Shown one piece after another: positions 1 through 8,324 of a DNA stretch of 64,000 bases. The stretch comes from Clostridium_AI sp002297865. Its GTDB lineage: Bacteria > Bacillota > Clostridia > Lachnospirales > Lachnospiraceae. Positions within the stretch are counted from its first letter, which is position 1. Each line of letters opens with the position of its first letter. The position numbers and the translations under genes were made by a program. A model generated the notes under the pieces. That model was not told the origin of the DNA. It ran no database searches and saw nothing but the letters and a program-made list of their open reading frames with translations. The stretch is taken from the NCBI GenBank assembly GCA_937903005.1, contig CALFNR010000066.1:9318-73317 (forward strand). The letters run 5' to 3'.

Positions 1-83
1 TCAATATTTTTGTATTATACCTTATTATGAACCAGTAGGCAAATAAATAACAGCTTGAAATGAAGTATGCCAAGCATCATATA

Positions 84-199
84 AGAACAAAGTGTCTTCG
101 ACACATCAACTCCCACGCCCTCAATCTTGAGGAAGAAGGCACTTTGCCGCACCGAACGGGTGTCGCTGTTTTTTAGCGACTAACTTCCTTACCCGTTCG
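84..199 (+). repeat. Dispersed structured repeat, copy 1
   Basis: The element folds into two modules. An outer stem pairs 88-94 with 140-146 (CAAAGTG/CACTTTG) and encloses small hairpins at 93-105 and 119-132. A second stem pairs 153-160 with 192-199 (CGAACGGG/CCCGTTCG) and encloses TCGCT/AGCGA (163-167/175-179). Related copies lie at 33785-33900 and, reversed and shorter, at 60395-60463. No protein is encoded. It sits downstream of the tRNA pair. The function is unknown; it could be a REP-like or small-RNA element. Confidence 0.6.
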
Positions 200-230
200 T
201 GTGCATCCAGCCCCTGTTTTTTAGGGGCTC

Positions 231-279
231 TTTTGCCTTATAGGGAAGGACTCGCAGAGAACTTTCCTATAAGGCAAAA
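231..279. repeat. Long perfect-type inverted repeat
   Basis: An 18-pair stem is formed by TTTTGCCTTATAGG and its complement, with a loop of about 13 nt. There is no T-run in the right place on either strand, so it is not a typical intrinsic terminator. It lies between repeat copy 1 and the tRNA terminator. A smaller hairpin (AGCCCC/GGGGCT, about 209-229) precedes it. No transposase is nearby. Confidence 0.5.
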
Positions 280-306
280 AAAGATGCTGTATCTCTACAA
301 CATCTT
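276..306 (-). terminator. Intrinsic terminator of the tRNA operon
   Basis: On the minus strand a stem AAGATG...CATCTT is followed directly by seven T residues. It lies 9 nt after the tRNA-Met 3' end, so it fits as the end of the two-tRNA transcript. Confidence 0.7.
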
Positions 307-314
307 ATCAGAAG

Positions 315-388
315 TAGCGGAAAAGGGATTTGAACCCATGACACCACGGGTATGAACCGTGTGCTCTAGCCAACTGAGCTATTCCGCC
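315..388 (-). tRNA. tRNA-Met (CAT)
   Basis: The minus strand reads as a full cloverleaf: acceptor GGCGGAA/TTCCGCT, D-arm GCTC/GAGC, anticodon stem CACGG/CCGTG with loop TTCATAC (anticodon CAT), and T-loop TTCAAAT. The A-rich acceptor and the normal first pair fit an elongator Met tRNA better than an initiator, although a CAT anticodon could also be Ile2. CCA is not encoded. It is co-transcribed with tRNA-Val upstream. Confidence 0.93.
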
Positions 389-420
389 ATATTATATTAT
401 CACTCGACTTTTTTAAAGAA

Positions 421-493
421 TGGGACCTACAGGGCTCGAACCTGTGACCCTCTGCTTGTAAGGCAGATGCTCTCCCAGCTGAGCTAAGATCCC
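421..493 (-). tRNA. tRNA-Val (TAC)
   Basis: The minus strand gives acceptor GGGATCT/AGGTCCC, D-arm GCTC/GAGC, anticodon stem TCTGC/GCAGA with loop CTTACAA (anticodon TAC, reading valine codons GTN), and T-loop TTCGAGC flanked by ACAGG/CCTGT. CCA is not encoded. It is the first tRNA of a two-gene unit, 32 nt ahead of tRNA-Met. Confidence 0.94.
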
Positions 494-561
494 ATCATAT
501 CGAGTATCACTCTGTAACTTTGACTCGCTTTTGTTGTTGGCGTGTCGCTGTTACGAGTGAT

Positions 562-590
562 ATTATATTTCATAAAAAAACAAAAGTCAA
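562..590 (-). promoter_or_regulatory. Promoter of the tRNA operon
   Basis: On the minus strand, TTGACT (585-590) and TATAAT (562-567) are separated by 17 nt, a near-consensus vegetative promoter. The leader that follows contains an inverted repeat (ATCACTCGTAAC against GTTACAGAGTGAT) just ahead of tRNA-Val. Confidence 0.8.
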
Positions 591-635
591 GCAAAAATTT
601 TAATTTTTTTATTTTTTTCTTAAAAAAATTAAAAT

Positions 636-1751
636 CTAAAACTTCATGAAATCTACCAAGTCCTGCAAAATAATTTTTATGCCTCTTATTAGATTGTCAA
701 ATAGACCCGAACGGTAGAAATTCACTAGTACCATACCGATAGGAATCCCTATAATCAATCCGAACAGACCGCCTAACCGATACCCTATATACATGAAAAA
801 CAGAGTAGATAATGGCGAAATACCAATACTGTCTCCTACCATCTTTGGCTGCAATACCTGTTTAATTATCTGACAAAGAAGATAAATAATGATTAGAAAA
901 ACTGCCTCTCCATACTTGCCAACAACAAATGAATATACTGCCCAAGGTCCCAAAACCGCACCAGTTCCAAAAAACGGAAGTAAATCAATAAACGCTACTA
1001 CTAATGCAAGCAAAAAGGAATAGTTTACTTTTAAAATCAGAAAACCAACCCACAATATTGCAAAAACGATCAACATAAGCTTAAACTGTGCACGAAAATA
1101 TCCGCCGATGGCTTTTTTAAAGTTATTGATTACCATATCCCACTTATCAACTATATAATTTGGCGTCGCTTTTCTCCAGGCAGCTACTATTTTATCACGG
1201 TCTGCAATAAAGAAATAAGCAGAAATCAAGATTATAATAGCTGAAAAAACCCCATCTGCAATATTCTTTGCTACATTTCCTGCATCACTAAACGTCGGTA
1301 ATTCATAATTTGCCATAAAATTAGATATGCCATCACTAATACTCTTTATAATAGCATCAACATTACCATTAATCGGAAGAACCGAAAAAATCCCACTTAG
1401 TCTATCAGCAAGCAAATCAAATTTCAGACTAAGGGCAGTATAGATATTCGGTAAATCCCGCAAGAAAAGAATTAACTCGCGAACCAAAAAAGATCCTATT
1501 CCATACAAAATAGCCGTAACCCCTGCAAGTACGCCTATAATAATAATTGCGGAACTATGCTTTCTTACAATCTTAATTCTCTTTTCCATAAATCGCACAA
1601 GCGGGTTCGCAATCATTGCAATGATCCATCCAACTACAAAAGGAAAGAAAAAACTGATTACCTTTGGTAATATAAAAATACATATTAACACTACGACAAC
1701 GGCGGATAGTAACATCGCACCAATTCGCAGATATAGTCCCTTTTTACTCAT
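636..1751 (-). CDS. ytvI: AI-2E family membrane protein, YtvI-like
   Basis: This 371-residue polytopic membrane protein belongs to the AI-2E/PerM transporter superfamily. The closest named type is the sporulation integral membrane protein YtvI. It starts with two hydrophobic segments (about residues 10-32 and 34-50), has another near 65-90, and a cluster of C-terminal segments (about 225-345). The family signature region LLPFFGTGAVLGPWA is near residue 265, and the glycine-rich YRLGGLFGLIIGIPIGM is close to the C-terminus. YtvI-type proteins are found in spore formers, but their substrate is not established. It is the last gene of the run below the zinc transporter, 12 nt after znuB, so it may be co-transcribed with it. 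The specific YtvI label is inferred from length and host type. Confidence 0.75.
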   Translation of the reverse strand: MSKKGLYLRIGAMLLSAVVVVLICIFILPKVISFFFPFVVGWIIAMIANPLVRFMEKRIKIVRKHSSAIIIIGVLAGVTAILYGIGSFLVRELILFLRDLPNIYTALSLKFDLLADRLSGIFSVLPINGNVDAIIKSISDGISNFMANYELPTFSDAGNVAKNIADGVFSAIIILISAYFFIADRDKIVAAWRKATPNYIVDKWDMVINNFKKAIGGYFRAQFKLMLIVFAILWVGFLILKVNYSFLLALVVAFIDLLPFFGTGAVLGPWAVYSFVVGKYGEAVFLIIIYLLCQIIKQVLQPKMVGDSIGISPLSTLFFMYIGYRLGGLFGLIIGIPIGMVLVNFYRSGLFDNLIRGIKIILQDLVDFMKF

Positions 1752-1763
1752 AATCTCACATCC

Positions 1764-2603
1764 CTATTTTACAAGTGGTTTTACAAGCAGTGTTAAGAAA
1801 AACACTACTGAAGCAACCAAAACAATTGTTGGACCTGTTGCTGTATTATTATAATACGAGAGCACTAGTCCTAGAATACCAGAGAATATAGAAATGATAA
1901 TGGAATACAAATGATATTCTCGCATATTATTGGATACATTTCGACTGCTGGCTGCAGGCAGGATAAGTAACGCATTGATGATTAAAATACCTACCCAGCG
2001 AATTGAAAACATGATAATAATCGCAATTAAAACAGCAAAAATATCTTCAATGTATTCTACTTTCACTCCCTTGCTTTTTGCCAGAGAAGCATTAATACTT
2101 ATTGCATGGAGCTGATTAAATGCAATCAGCCAAAATATTACTGCCAATAAAAATACAATTTCCAACAGTCGTATTTCTTTTGGTGTTATACTTAAAATAT
2201 CTCCTACTAACAGATTGGAGTACTTTGAAAAATTGCCACCTGACGATAAAATCACAAGACCTAATGCAGTTCCCAATGATGAAAATACAGAAATAATTGT
2301 ATCTGTTGATACTGTATTTTTACGCTTAATTCGATTTAGCCCTAATGCAAATATAATCGCAAATATTAGCATAGAGAGATTCTTATTAGCGAAGCCGAAT
2401 ACAATTCCTATCCCTATTCCTGTATATGCAGAATGCCCCAATGCTTCTGAAAAAAATGCCATCTTCTGGTTTACAATCATTGTCCCTAGAATAGCAAATA
2501 ATGGCGTAATAATCAACACCGCTATTAAGGCATTTTTCATAAAATCATAGTTTATCCATTGAAAAGGAACTATTTTTTCTAAAACATCATATATTATACT
2601 CAT
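1764..2603 (-). CDS. znuB: Zinc/manganese ABC transporter permease (ZnuB-like)
   Basis: This is the inner-membrane channel subunit of an ABC-3 family metal importer, 279 residues with eight or so hydrophobic segments. The conserved early motif AFFSEALGHSAYTGIGIG (about residues 50-67) and the later stretch GILIINALLILPAASSRN (about 206-223) are typical of ZnuB/MtsC/TroC permeases. Its start overlaps the stop of the ATPase gene by 4 bp, so the two are translationally coupled. The histidine-rich binding protein in the same operon points to Zn(II), but Mn(II) cannot be excluded. Confidence 0.9.
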   Translation of the reverse strand: MSIIYDVLEKIVPFQWINYDFMKNALIAVLIITPLFAILGTMIVNQKMAFFSEALGHSAYTGIGIGIVFGFANKNLSMLIFAIIFALGLNRIKRKNTVSTDTIISVFSSLGTALGLVILSSGGNFSKYSNLLVGDILSITPKEIRLLEIVFLLAVIFWLIAFNQLHAISINASLAKSKGVKVEYIEDIFAVLIAIIIMFSIRWVGILIINALLILPAASSRNVSNNMREYHLYSIIISIFSGILGLVLSYYNNTATGPTIVLVASVVFFLTLLVKPLVK

Positions 2604-3388
2604 TTCTTGTGTTCCTCCAAATACTGCACCTTACCAAATGTCTCTTTAAATGCTTCACTACGAAATACTTCTTTGGGTGTTCCCTCTTTCACAATGGTCT
2701 GATTCAACAGTACAACACGATCTGAATATCTCGCCACATATTCCAAGTCATGTGAAATCAATATAATAGCCAGGTCATATTCTCGTTTTAAGAAATCAAT
2801 ATTGTGATAGAACAATTCCATTCCATTATGATCCATTCCCGAAACAGGCTCGTCTAAAATCAGTAAATTCGGAGCCTTATAAGTAGCAAGAGAAAGCAGT
2901 ACACGCTGCAATTCTCCTCCAGACAAATCACAAACAGCTTTATCCATTAAGTCCTCTGCCTTAAATTTACTTAATTGTGCTCGAATTTTTTCCTCCACAC
3001 GTTTACTTTTCCATAAAAACACTGGTATCTTTGAAATATAGCTGGCGAATAAGTCATATACACTAGTTGGTGTATTCTTCGGAATACTTAAATGCTGTGG
3101 TACATATCCAATTCGTAGATCTGACATTGTGTTTTTCTTGATATCTCTAAATTCAATGTCTCCCTCATGACGTATTTCATTTAACAGTGCCTTCATAAGT
3201 GTTGTCTTACCAGCCCCATTTTTCCCTATAATAGTAGTCAGTTGTCCACAATGTATATGAAGATTCACATCTTTGATAATGGTTTCATTCCCTATTTTTA
3301 CTGTAAAGTTTTTCACTTTAATGCAGTGTAATCCACATGCCTTTGTCTCACCAGAATGCCTGATTTTTTTCTGTTGTCCGACTTCCAT
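2600..3388 (-). CDS. znuC: Metal ABC transporter ATP-binding protein (ZnuC-like)
   Basis: This is the ATPase of the metal importer, 262 residues. It shows Walker A GKNGAGKT (55-62), the ABC signature LSGGE (155-159) and Walker B LLILDEP (175-181), followed by the H-loop ISHD. An N-terminal extension of about 22 residues precedes the ABC core and carries a Cys-x-x-His-Cys cluster (C18, H21, C22), which is unusual and could bind metal. It overlaps the permease gene by 4 bp and follows the binding-protein gene after a 29-nt gap. Confidence 0.92.
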   Translation of the reverse strand: MEVGQQKKIRHSGETKACGLHCIKVKNFTVKIGNETIIKDVNLHIHCGQLTTIIGKNGAGKTTLMKALLNEIRHEGDIEFRDIKKNTMSDLRIGYVPQHLSIPKNTPTSVYDLFASYISKIPVFLWKSKRVEEKIRAQLSKFKAEDLMDKAVCDLSGGELQRVLLSLATYKAPNLLILDEPVSGMDHNGMELFYHNIDFLKREYDLAIILISHDLEYVARYSDRVVLLNQTIVKEGTPKEVFRSEAFKETFGKVQYLEEHKK

Positions 3389-3417
3389 TTTTTACACCAA
3401 GCCTTTCTGTATACGTA

Positions 3418-4401
3418 TTATTCAGCAAACACGCTCTTTAATACATCAATATTTTTCTGCATTCCGTTCAAATATGCATCCAAATCATCTTCGTCAGCTG
3501 TAAGAGAAGTCAGTACATAAACCTTTGCATCTGTTTCTGCCGAAATGTTTGTCGCAATGGAATCTTTGTATTGTGTCTCAGTAAACAAAACTTTTACATC
3601 ATGTTTCTGAATTTCGTCAATAACCTCTGCAATTTCACCTGCACTTAAGCCAGACTCATCGTCCAAATCCATACAATAAACAACATCATATCCAAGATAG
3701 TTTGCTAAGTAAGAAAAAGCCTCATGGAATGTAATAATCGATGTATGCTTCTTATCTTTTAGCATATCTATTTGTTCCTTGATAATTTTCACCTTTTCTA
3801 GATAAGCTTTTTGATTTGTTTCATACGCCTTTGTATGATCTGCATCTGCTTTTTTAAGTCCAGCAGTAATATTTTCTATCTGCGTCATGTACCGAACAGG
3901 ATCCATCCAGACATGTGCATTTGTCTCATGTTCGTGGTCATGCTTCTCATCTTCATGCTCGTCAAAAGCTTCATCAAGCTCATGGTCATCCACTTCTTCA
4001 TGGTCATGATGATGACCTTCTGCTGGTTCTAAAAGGGCAATTCCAGCACTCGCATTAATTACTGTCAAATCTGGATATTTGGCTACGACATCTTCAATAA
4101 AACCTTCCATGCCCCCGCCATTCATTACAAATACATCCGCACCTTCCAGTTTTCTCATATCATTTGTGGTCAACTGATAATCATGCAAACAGCCAGAATG
4201 ATTCTCTGTTAAATTAATTACCTTTACTCCATCGATGCCATCCGTAACATTCTTCGTTGCAATGTAGGTGGGATAAAAACTTGTAACAATTGTAAATGTA
4301 TCATCCTCCAATGCTACCTGCGGATTTAACACTTTCGTAATCCCTACACTAGCCAATAAAACTACAGCTAAAATACAGATTACCATAATAAACTTTTTCA
4401 T
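3418..4401 (-). CDS. znuA: Zinc ABC transporter substrate-binding protein (ZnuA-like)
   Basis: This cluster A-I metal-binding protein has 327 residues. The N-terminal hydrophobic segment (about 4-22) has no lipobox cysteine, so it is probably membrane-anchored or cleaved by a signal peptidase. Candidate metal ligands are H73, H163 and H226. Between the first two lies a His/Asp/Glu-rich loop (about 130-158) typical of zinc-specific ZnuA proteins and thought to sense or collect zinc. The gene begins 8 nt after the PopT-like gene and is followed by znuC and znuB. This makes a complete importer. Confidence 0.93.
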   Translation of the reverse strand: MKKFIMVICILAVVLLASVGITKVLNPQVALEDDTFTIVTSFYPTYIATKNVTDGIDGVKVINLTENHSGCLHDYQLTTNDMRKLEGADVFVMNGGGMEGFIEDVVAKYPDLTVINASAGIALLEPAEGHHHDHEEVDDHELDEAFDEHEDEKHDHEHETNAHVWMDPVRYMTQIENITAGLKKADADHTKAYETNQKAYLEKVKIIKEQIDMLKDKKHTSIITFHEAFSYLANYLGYDVVYCMDLDDESGLSAGEIAEVIDEIQKHDVKVLFTETQYKDSIATNISAETDAKVYVLTSLTADEDDLDAYLNGMQKNIDVLKSVFAE

Positions 4402-4409
4402 GTATTAAC

Positions 4410-5273
4410 TTACTCTCTTCCTAAAAAATATGCGACGCAAAAACCTGCACCAAATGTAATTGCACTTATTATAATACTTGACACGTTCACTGAACTTATA
4501 CTTGTCTGCATAATAATTACAAATGGAGAAGCTATTATTAAACCAAGAATTGCACTATACGTAAGTGATTCATAATGCTTCAGTAACAGTTCAATTAACT
4601 TCGCAACATAATAAATACCTATAAGGACCCCGATTCCAAATGGAAACAGAATCAAACACTGGTTAAAGAAAGCACCAAAATTTCCACTTACTAATGATTT
4701 AACCGTAAGAGTCACCGCTTCAATAACTGGAGTATAAAAACCTAATAACATTAAAATCATAGATCCGCTCACACCTGGAATTACCATCGTTGCAGCTGCA
4801 ATAATACCTACAAAGAATAAACGAATCACCATCGGTGCAGATAAAACCAATGTAACATCAGTTGCGCTCTTGCCATTTAACCATTGTAGTAAGAATATTA
4901 ATGCAAAAAATAACACAAATACAATTCCATTACCAGCATTCAGCTTGCTGCCTTTCATTTTTCCAATCATCATTGGAAGTCCACCTAAAATCAACCCTAT
5001 AAATGCCAAAGCAGTTGGCATCGGATGATTCGCAAACAAATATTCAATCGCAAATGATAACCCTACAATACCCAAGGCCATGCCTATCGCATATGGAAAC
5101 AGTGTCAACAGACTCTTCTTCCACTGCTTAAAAATATTAGTTACACAAGAGATAATTTTATCATATATCCCCATGGAAACCATCATAGTTCCACCGCTAA
5201 CTCCTGGGATCGCATTGGCTACTCCAATTAGTACCCCTCTTAAAATATCTTTAATAACATTCATATTTTTCAA
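4410..5273 (-). CDS. DUF368 membrane protein (PopT-like undecaprenyl-phosphate translocase)
   Basis: This 287-residue polytopic membrane protein has the DUF368 hallmark VANAIPGVSGGTM near residues 18-30 and its internal repeat AAATMVIPGVSGSM near 160-172. The duplicated PGVSG motif is diagnostic. DUF368 proteins (PopT) have been linked to recycling of the undecaprenyl-phosphate lipid carrier across the membrane. It sits between hydE and znuA with 8-nt gaps on both sides, so it belongs to the same transcript although there is no obvious functional link to metal uptake. Confidence 0.85.
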   Translation of the reverse strand: MKNMNVIKDILRGVLIGVANAIPGVSGGTMMVSMGIYDKIISCVTNIFKQWKKSLLTLFPYAIGMALGIVGLSFAIEYLFANHPMPTALAFIGLILGGLPMMIGKMKGSKLNAGNGIVFVLFFALIFLLQWLNGKSATDVTLVLSAPMVIRLFFVGIIAAATMVIPGVSGSMILMLLGFYTPVIEAVTLTVKSLVSGNFGAFFNQCLILFPFGIGVLIGIYYVAKLIELLLKHYESLTYSAILGLIIASPFVIIMQTSISSVNVSSIIISAITFGAGFCVAYFLGRE

Positions 5274-5281
5274 CCTTTCTT

Positions 5282-6316
5282 TTATTTGGCTACAGAATCG
5301 CCTCGTTCTGTAACCACTTCATATCCAACAGAAGCAATTCTTTTTCTTAGACAATCTGCACACTCTGCTGCTTCTTCTCCTGTGCAGATTTTATGATTAT
5401 ATAATTCATACTTTTTCCGCACCTTTACTGGAGAAAGATTCGGCATTACCACATTGGCTCCAGCCTCTATCCCCAGCTCTCTTCCCCTTGGGTGCACCGT
5501 CCCAAGAGCAGTCGTTGCTGGAAGATTGGCTTTTGGAAGAATAATTCTAAGAATAGAGAGCAGCAAGAGTGTTTTTTCAAGGGAACCAGGTTGGGCGTTA
5601 GCAAACCTAGTATCATGATGAGGAATAAACGGTCCTATTCCTACCATATGTGGTTTAAGTTCTCGCAAAAAAACCAGATCTTCAGCAAGACATTCATCTG
5701 TCTGACCTGGTGAACCTACCATAAATCCAGCCCCTGTTTCATATCCAAGTTCTTTTAGAGTATACAAGCAGTTCTTTCGATTTGCAAGGCTCATTGTCTT
5801 TGGATGGAGCATTCTATAATGTTCTTCATTGGCAGTCTCATGACGTAATAGATACCGATCTGCCCCTGCTTGCTTATATCTTAGATAAGAAGTCTTGCTT
5901 TTTTCACCAATCGACAGGGTAACTGCACTTTCTGGATACTGCTTTTTGATTTTCTTTACAATATCCACTATCTTATCGTCTGCAAAAAACGGGTCCTCTC
6001 CCCCTTGCAAGACAAAGGTACGAAATCCTAGTTTCCACCCTGCATCACAGCACTCAAGTATTTCTTCCATAGTGAGTCTGTACCTTTCTGCATCACCATT
6101 AGAAGCTTGAATTCCACAATAATAGCAATTGTTTTTACAGTAATTTGTAAACTCAATTAAACCTCTTACAAAGACCTTGTTACCATAATACTGTTTCCTT
6201 AATTCTACAGCCTTCTCCTGCAATCTAAGCCTTTGTTCTTCTGTACAGTTCCCAAGCAAGGCGACATATTCATCCTTACTTAAAAATCCCTGTTTTATTA
6301 ATTTTTCAACCAACAT
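5282..6316 (-). CDS. hydE: [FeFe] hydrogenase maturase HydE (radical SAM)
   Basis: This 344-residue radical SAM enzyme acts in assembly of the H-cluster of [FeFe] hydrogenase, together with HydF and HydG. The [4Fe-4S]/SAM motif is CKNNCYYC (C60, C64, C67), preceded by FTNYC as in HydE/BioB-type proteins. The GGED motif is near residue 105, and the TTALGT stretch near 270 is typical of HydE. No hydrogenase, HydF or HydG gene is in the window, so this maturase is encoded away from its partners. It lies 34 nt downstream of hisC and 8 nt upstream of the DUF368 gene. Confidence 0.9.
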   Translation of the reverse strand: MLVEKLIKQGFLSKDEYVALLGNCTEEQRLRLQEKAVELRKQYYGNKVFVRGLIEFTNYCKNNCYYCGIQASNGDAERYRLTMEEILECCDAGWKLGFRTFVLQGGEDPFFADDKIVDIVKKIKKQYPESAVTLSIGEKSKTSYLRYKQAGADRYLLRHETANEEHYRMLHPKTMSLANRKNCLYTLKELGYETGAGFMVGSPGQTDECLAEDLVFLRELKPHMVGIGPFIPHHDTRFANAQPGSLEKTLLLLSILRIILPKANLPATTALGTVHPRGRELGIEAGANVVMPNLSPVKVRKKYELYNHKICTGEEAAECADCLRKRIASVGYEVVTERGDSVAK

Positions 6317-6350
6317 AACATGCCCTTCTCAATGAATTAACTGACGACCT

Positions 6351-7412
6351 TTAAGCTGGAAGTATTTCTTTCAGTGCCTCTAGAAGCTGCTTCATTTGCT
6401 CATCAGTTCCAATTGTAATTCGAAGATAATTGTCAATTCTGTCTTTATCGAAATGTCTTACATAGATTTTTCTTTGCTGCAGTTTCTCAAAGATTTCTTT
6501 CGCTGACACCGTCTTATGTGTGACAAAGAGGAAGTTTGTACTGGAATCGAAACAAGTGAATCCCAAACCTTCTAACTCTCCTTTTGCCCACTCACGAGTC
6601 TTTATAATCTTATCAATTGTTTCATAAAAATAATCTGTGTCTCTTACTGATTCTGCTCCTAACTTAATGGTAAGCATATTCATTGTGTAAGAGTTATAAG
6701 AGAATTTTACATTATTCAATGCATGAATCAGTTCTTCACTTGCGATTGCATATCCAATACGAAGTCCTGCTAGTGAACGTGATTTTGAAAATGTCTGAAC
6801 AACAACTAGATTGTCATACTCATTAAGCAGCGAAATTGCACTTTCACCACCAAAGTCTACATATGCCTCATCCACAATTACAATAACATCACGGTTGTGA
6901 TTAAGAATATCACGTATAACGTCTAAACCAGCTGCAATCGATGTAGGTGCGTTAGGATTGGCGATTACTACACCGCCATTCTCTTTATAATAATCTTCCT
7001 TCACGATGTGGAATTGTTCATCCAATTTTGGGCATTCGTATGGAATACGGTATAAATCTGCCCAAACATCATAAAAGGAATATGTAATGTCTGGAAACAG
7101 AATTGGTTTCTGCGAATTGAAATAAGTTAAAAAACACATCCCCAAAACATCATCAGACCCAACCCCCACAAACACCTGCGAGGATTTTACATGTTTAAAA
7201 TGTGCAATTTCATCTATCAGTTCATCTGCATTAAGTGCAGGATAAAGTCGTAAGTTGCTCATTTCAAATTCTTCCATTGCTTTTACAACACCTGGCGCTG
7301 GAGGGTATGGATTCTCATTTGCATTCAGTTTTGTAACACTATAATCTTTTGGCTGATAGCCAGCCACATATGGGTGTTCAATCGTTCTAATATTTTTTTC
7401 CCATGCCTTCAT
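6351..7412 (-). CDS. hisC: Histidinol-phosphate aminotransferase
   Basis: This fold-type I PLP aminotransferase has 353 residues. It converts imidazole-acetol phosphate to histidinol phosphate in histidine synthesis. The N-terminus has the HisC motif KLNANENPYPP (28-38). NPNAPTS is at 152-158, DEAYVDF is near 181, and the Schiff-base lysine is K210 in TFSKSRSLAGLR. A ribosome binding site AAAGG lies 10 nt before the ATG. No other his gene is in the window. Related phosphono-amino acid aminotransferases look similar, so the HisC assignment is probable and not certain. Confidence 0.85.
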   Translation of the reverse strand: MKAWEKNIRTIEHPYVAGYQPKDYSVTKLNANENPYPPAPGVVKAMEEFEMSNLRLYPALNADELIDEIAHFKHVKSSQVFVGVGSDDVLGMCFLTYFNSQKPILFPDITYSFYDVWADLYRIPYECPKLDEQFHIVKEDYYKENGGVVIANPNAPTSIAAGLDVIRDILNHNRDVIVIVDEAYVDFGGESAISLLNEYDNLVVVQTFSKSRSLAGLRIGYAIASEELIHALNNVKFSYNSYTMNMLTIKLGAESVRDTDYFYETIDKIIKTREWAKGELEGLGFTCFDSSTNFLFVTHKTVSAKEIFEKLQQRKIYVRHFDKDRIDNYLRITIGTDEQMKQLLEALKEILPA

Positions 7413-7507
7413 ATTACCACAACCTTTCGTCAGCTTTATTATAAATTACCAAATACTGAAATACAAGTTATATTTGTCATATCGAACGCAAGGAAACTCC
7501 AAATAAT

Positions 7508-7547
7508 ATCAAAATACTCCATAAACATCTCTTTGCTTATGGAGTAT
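7508..7547 (-). terminator. Intrinsic terminator
   Basis: An 11-bp perfect stem (ATACTCCATAA/TTATGGAGTAT, 7514-7524 with 7537-7547) is followed on the minus strand by TTTGATATT. It lies just past the stop of the TIM-barrel gene and ahead of hisC, so it separates the two transcripts. Confidence 0.75.
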
Positions 7548-7558
7548 CCAAGTCTTTT

Positions 7559-8230
7559 TTAAACATTATAATCTTCATGACGATATTTCGTCATCAACTC
7601 ACGAAAAATTTGACCATTTGATGGCGGAGTATAAGTGATTGCATTGGCGCCGGCTTCAATTGTTTCTAAAATACTTTCGTCCGTTGGACCACCTGTTGCA
7701 ATGATTGGAACGTGTGGAAAATCTTTTCGAATGCTTCGAACTACATCCGCGGTTCTGCTTGCACAAGATACATTTAATATGCCGGCTCCGTTCTCTATAC
7801 GTTTTCCTATATCCGTCCTATCAGAAGCAACCGTTACCACAATCGGTATCTCTATCTTCTCATTTAAATATCGAAGAGTTTCATTGGGTGTTGGAGCATT
7901 CACCACAACCCCCATTGCTCCTTGAAACTCTGCATCTTCTGCTAGATTAACCACGCGTTTTCCTGTAGTCGTTCCGCCACCCACACCGCAAAATACCGGG
8001 ACATCCGAACAATTTATAATAGAATGTGTAATGATTGGCTGCGGAGTAAATGGGTATACTGCAATTACCGCATTGGCATTACAATTTCTGATAATTGCTA
8101 CATCTGTTGTGAATATTAATGACTTTACTAATTTTCCAAATATTCTGATACCGCTTACCTGGTCAATCACCTTTGGCACACGGATCATATGTCTTCTTAA
8201 ATTTCCATCAATCTCTGGTATTTCTTTCAT
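7559..8230 (-). CDS. Conserved TIM-barrel-like protein of unknown function
   Basis: This cytosolic protein has 223 residues and no membrane segments. It shows alternating beta strands and helices with glycine-rich loops (GVGGGTTTGKR near 83-93, ATGGPTDESILE near 178-189) like phosphate-binding barrels of the ThiG/HisF/IMPDH kind. Some databases label similar clostridial proteins simply 'hydrolase'. No catalytic residues can be assigned with confidence. It stands alone between hisC and a subtilase gene and has its own terminator. The barrel fold is inferred from pattern only. Confidence 0.65.
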   Translation of the reverse strand: MKEIPEIDGNLRRHMIRVPKVIDQVSGIRIFGKLVKSLIFTTDVAIIRNCNANAVIAVYPFTPQPIITHSIINCSDVPVFCGVGGGTTTGKRVVNLAEDAEFQGAMGVVVNAPTPNETLRYLNEKIEIPIVVTVASDRTDIGKRIENGAGILNVSCASRTADVVRSIRKDFPHVPIIATGGPTDESILETIEAGANAITYTPPSNGQIFRELMTKYRHEDYNV

Positions 8231-8324
8231 ATTAACCCATCCTTATCTATTTGGAGTTCTTCTATCATAATATGATTATCCCACTTTTTCAACGTAATTT
8301 TCAATTGTTTTTCCGTCTTCTTTT

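Noticed and set aside
231..279. Long inverted repeat as the end of a mobile element
   Set aside because: It is a single hairpin with a short loop, and no transposase or matching end lies nearby.
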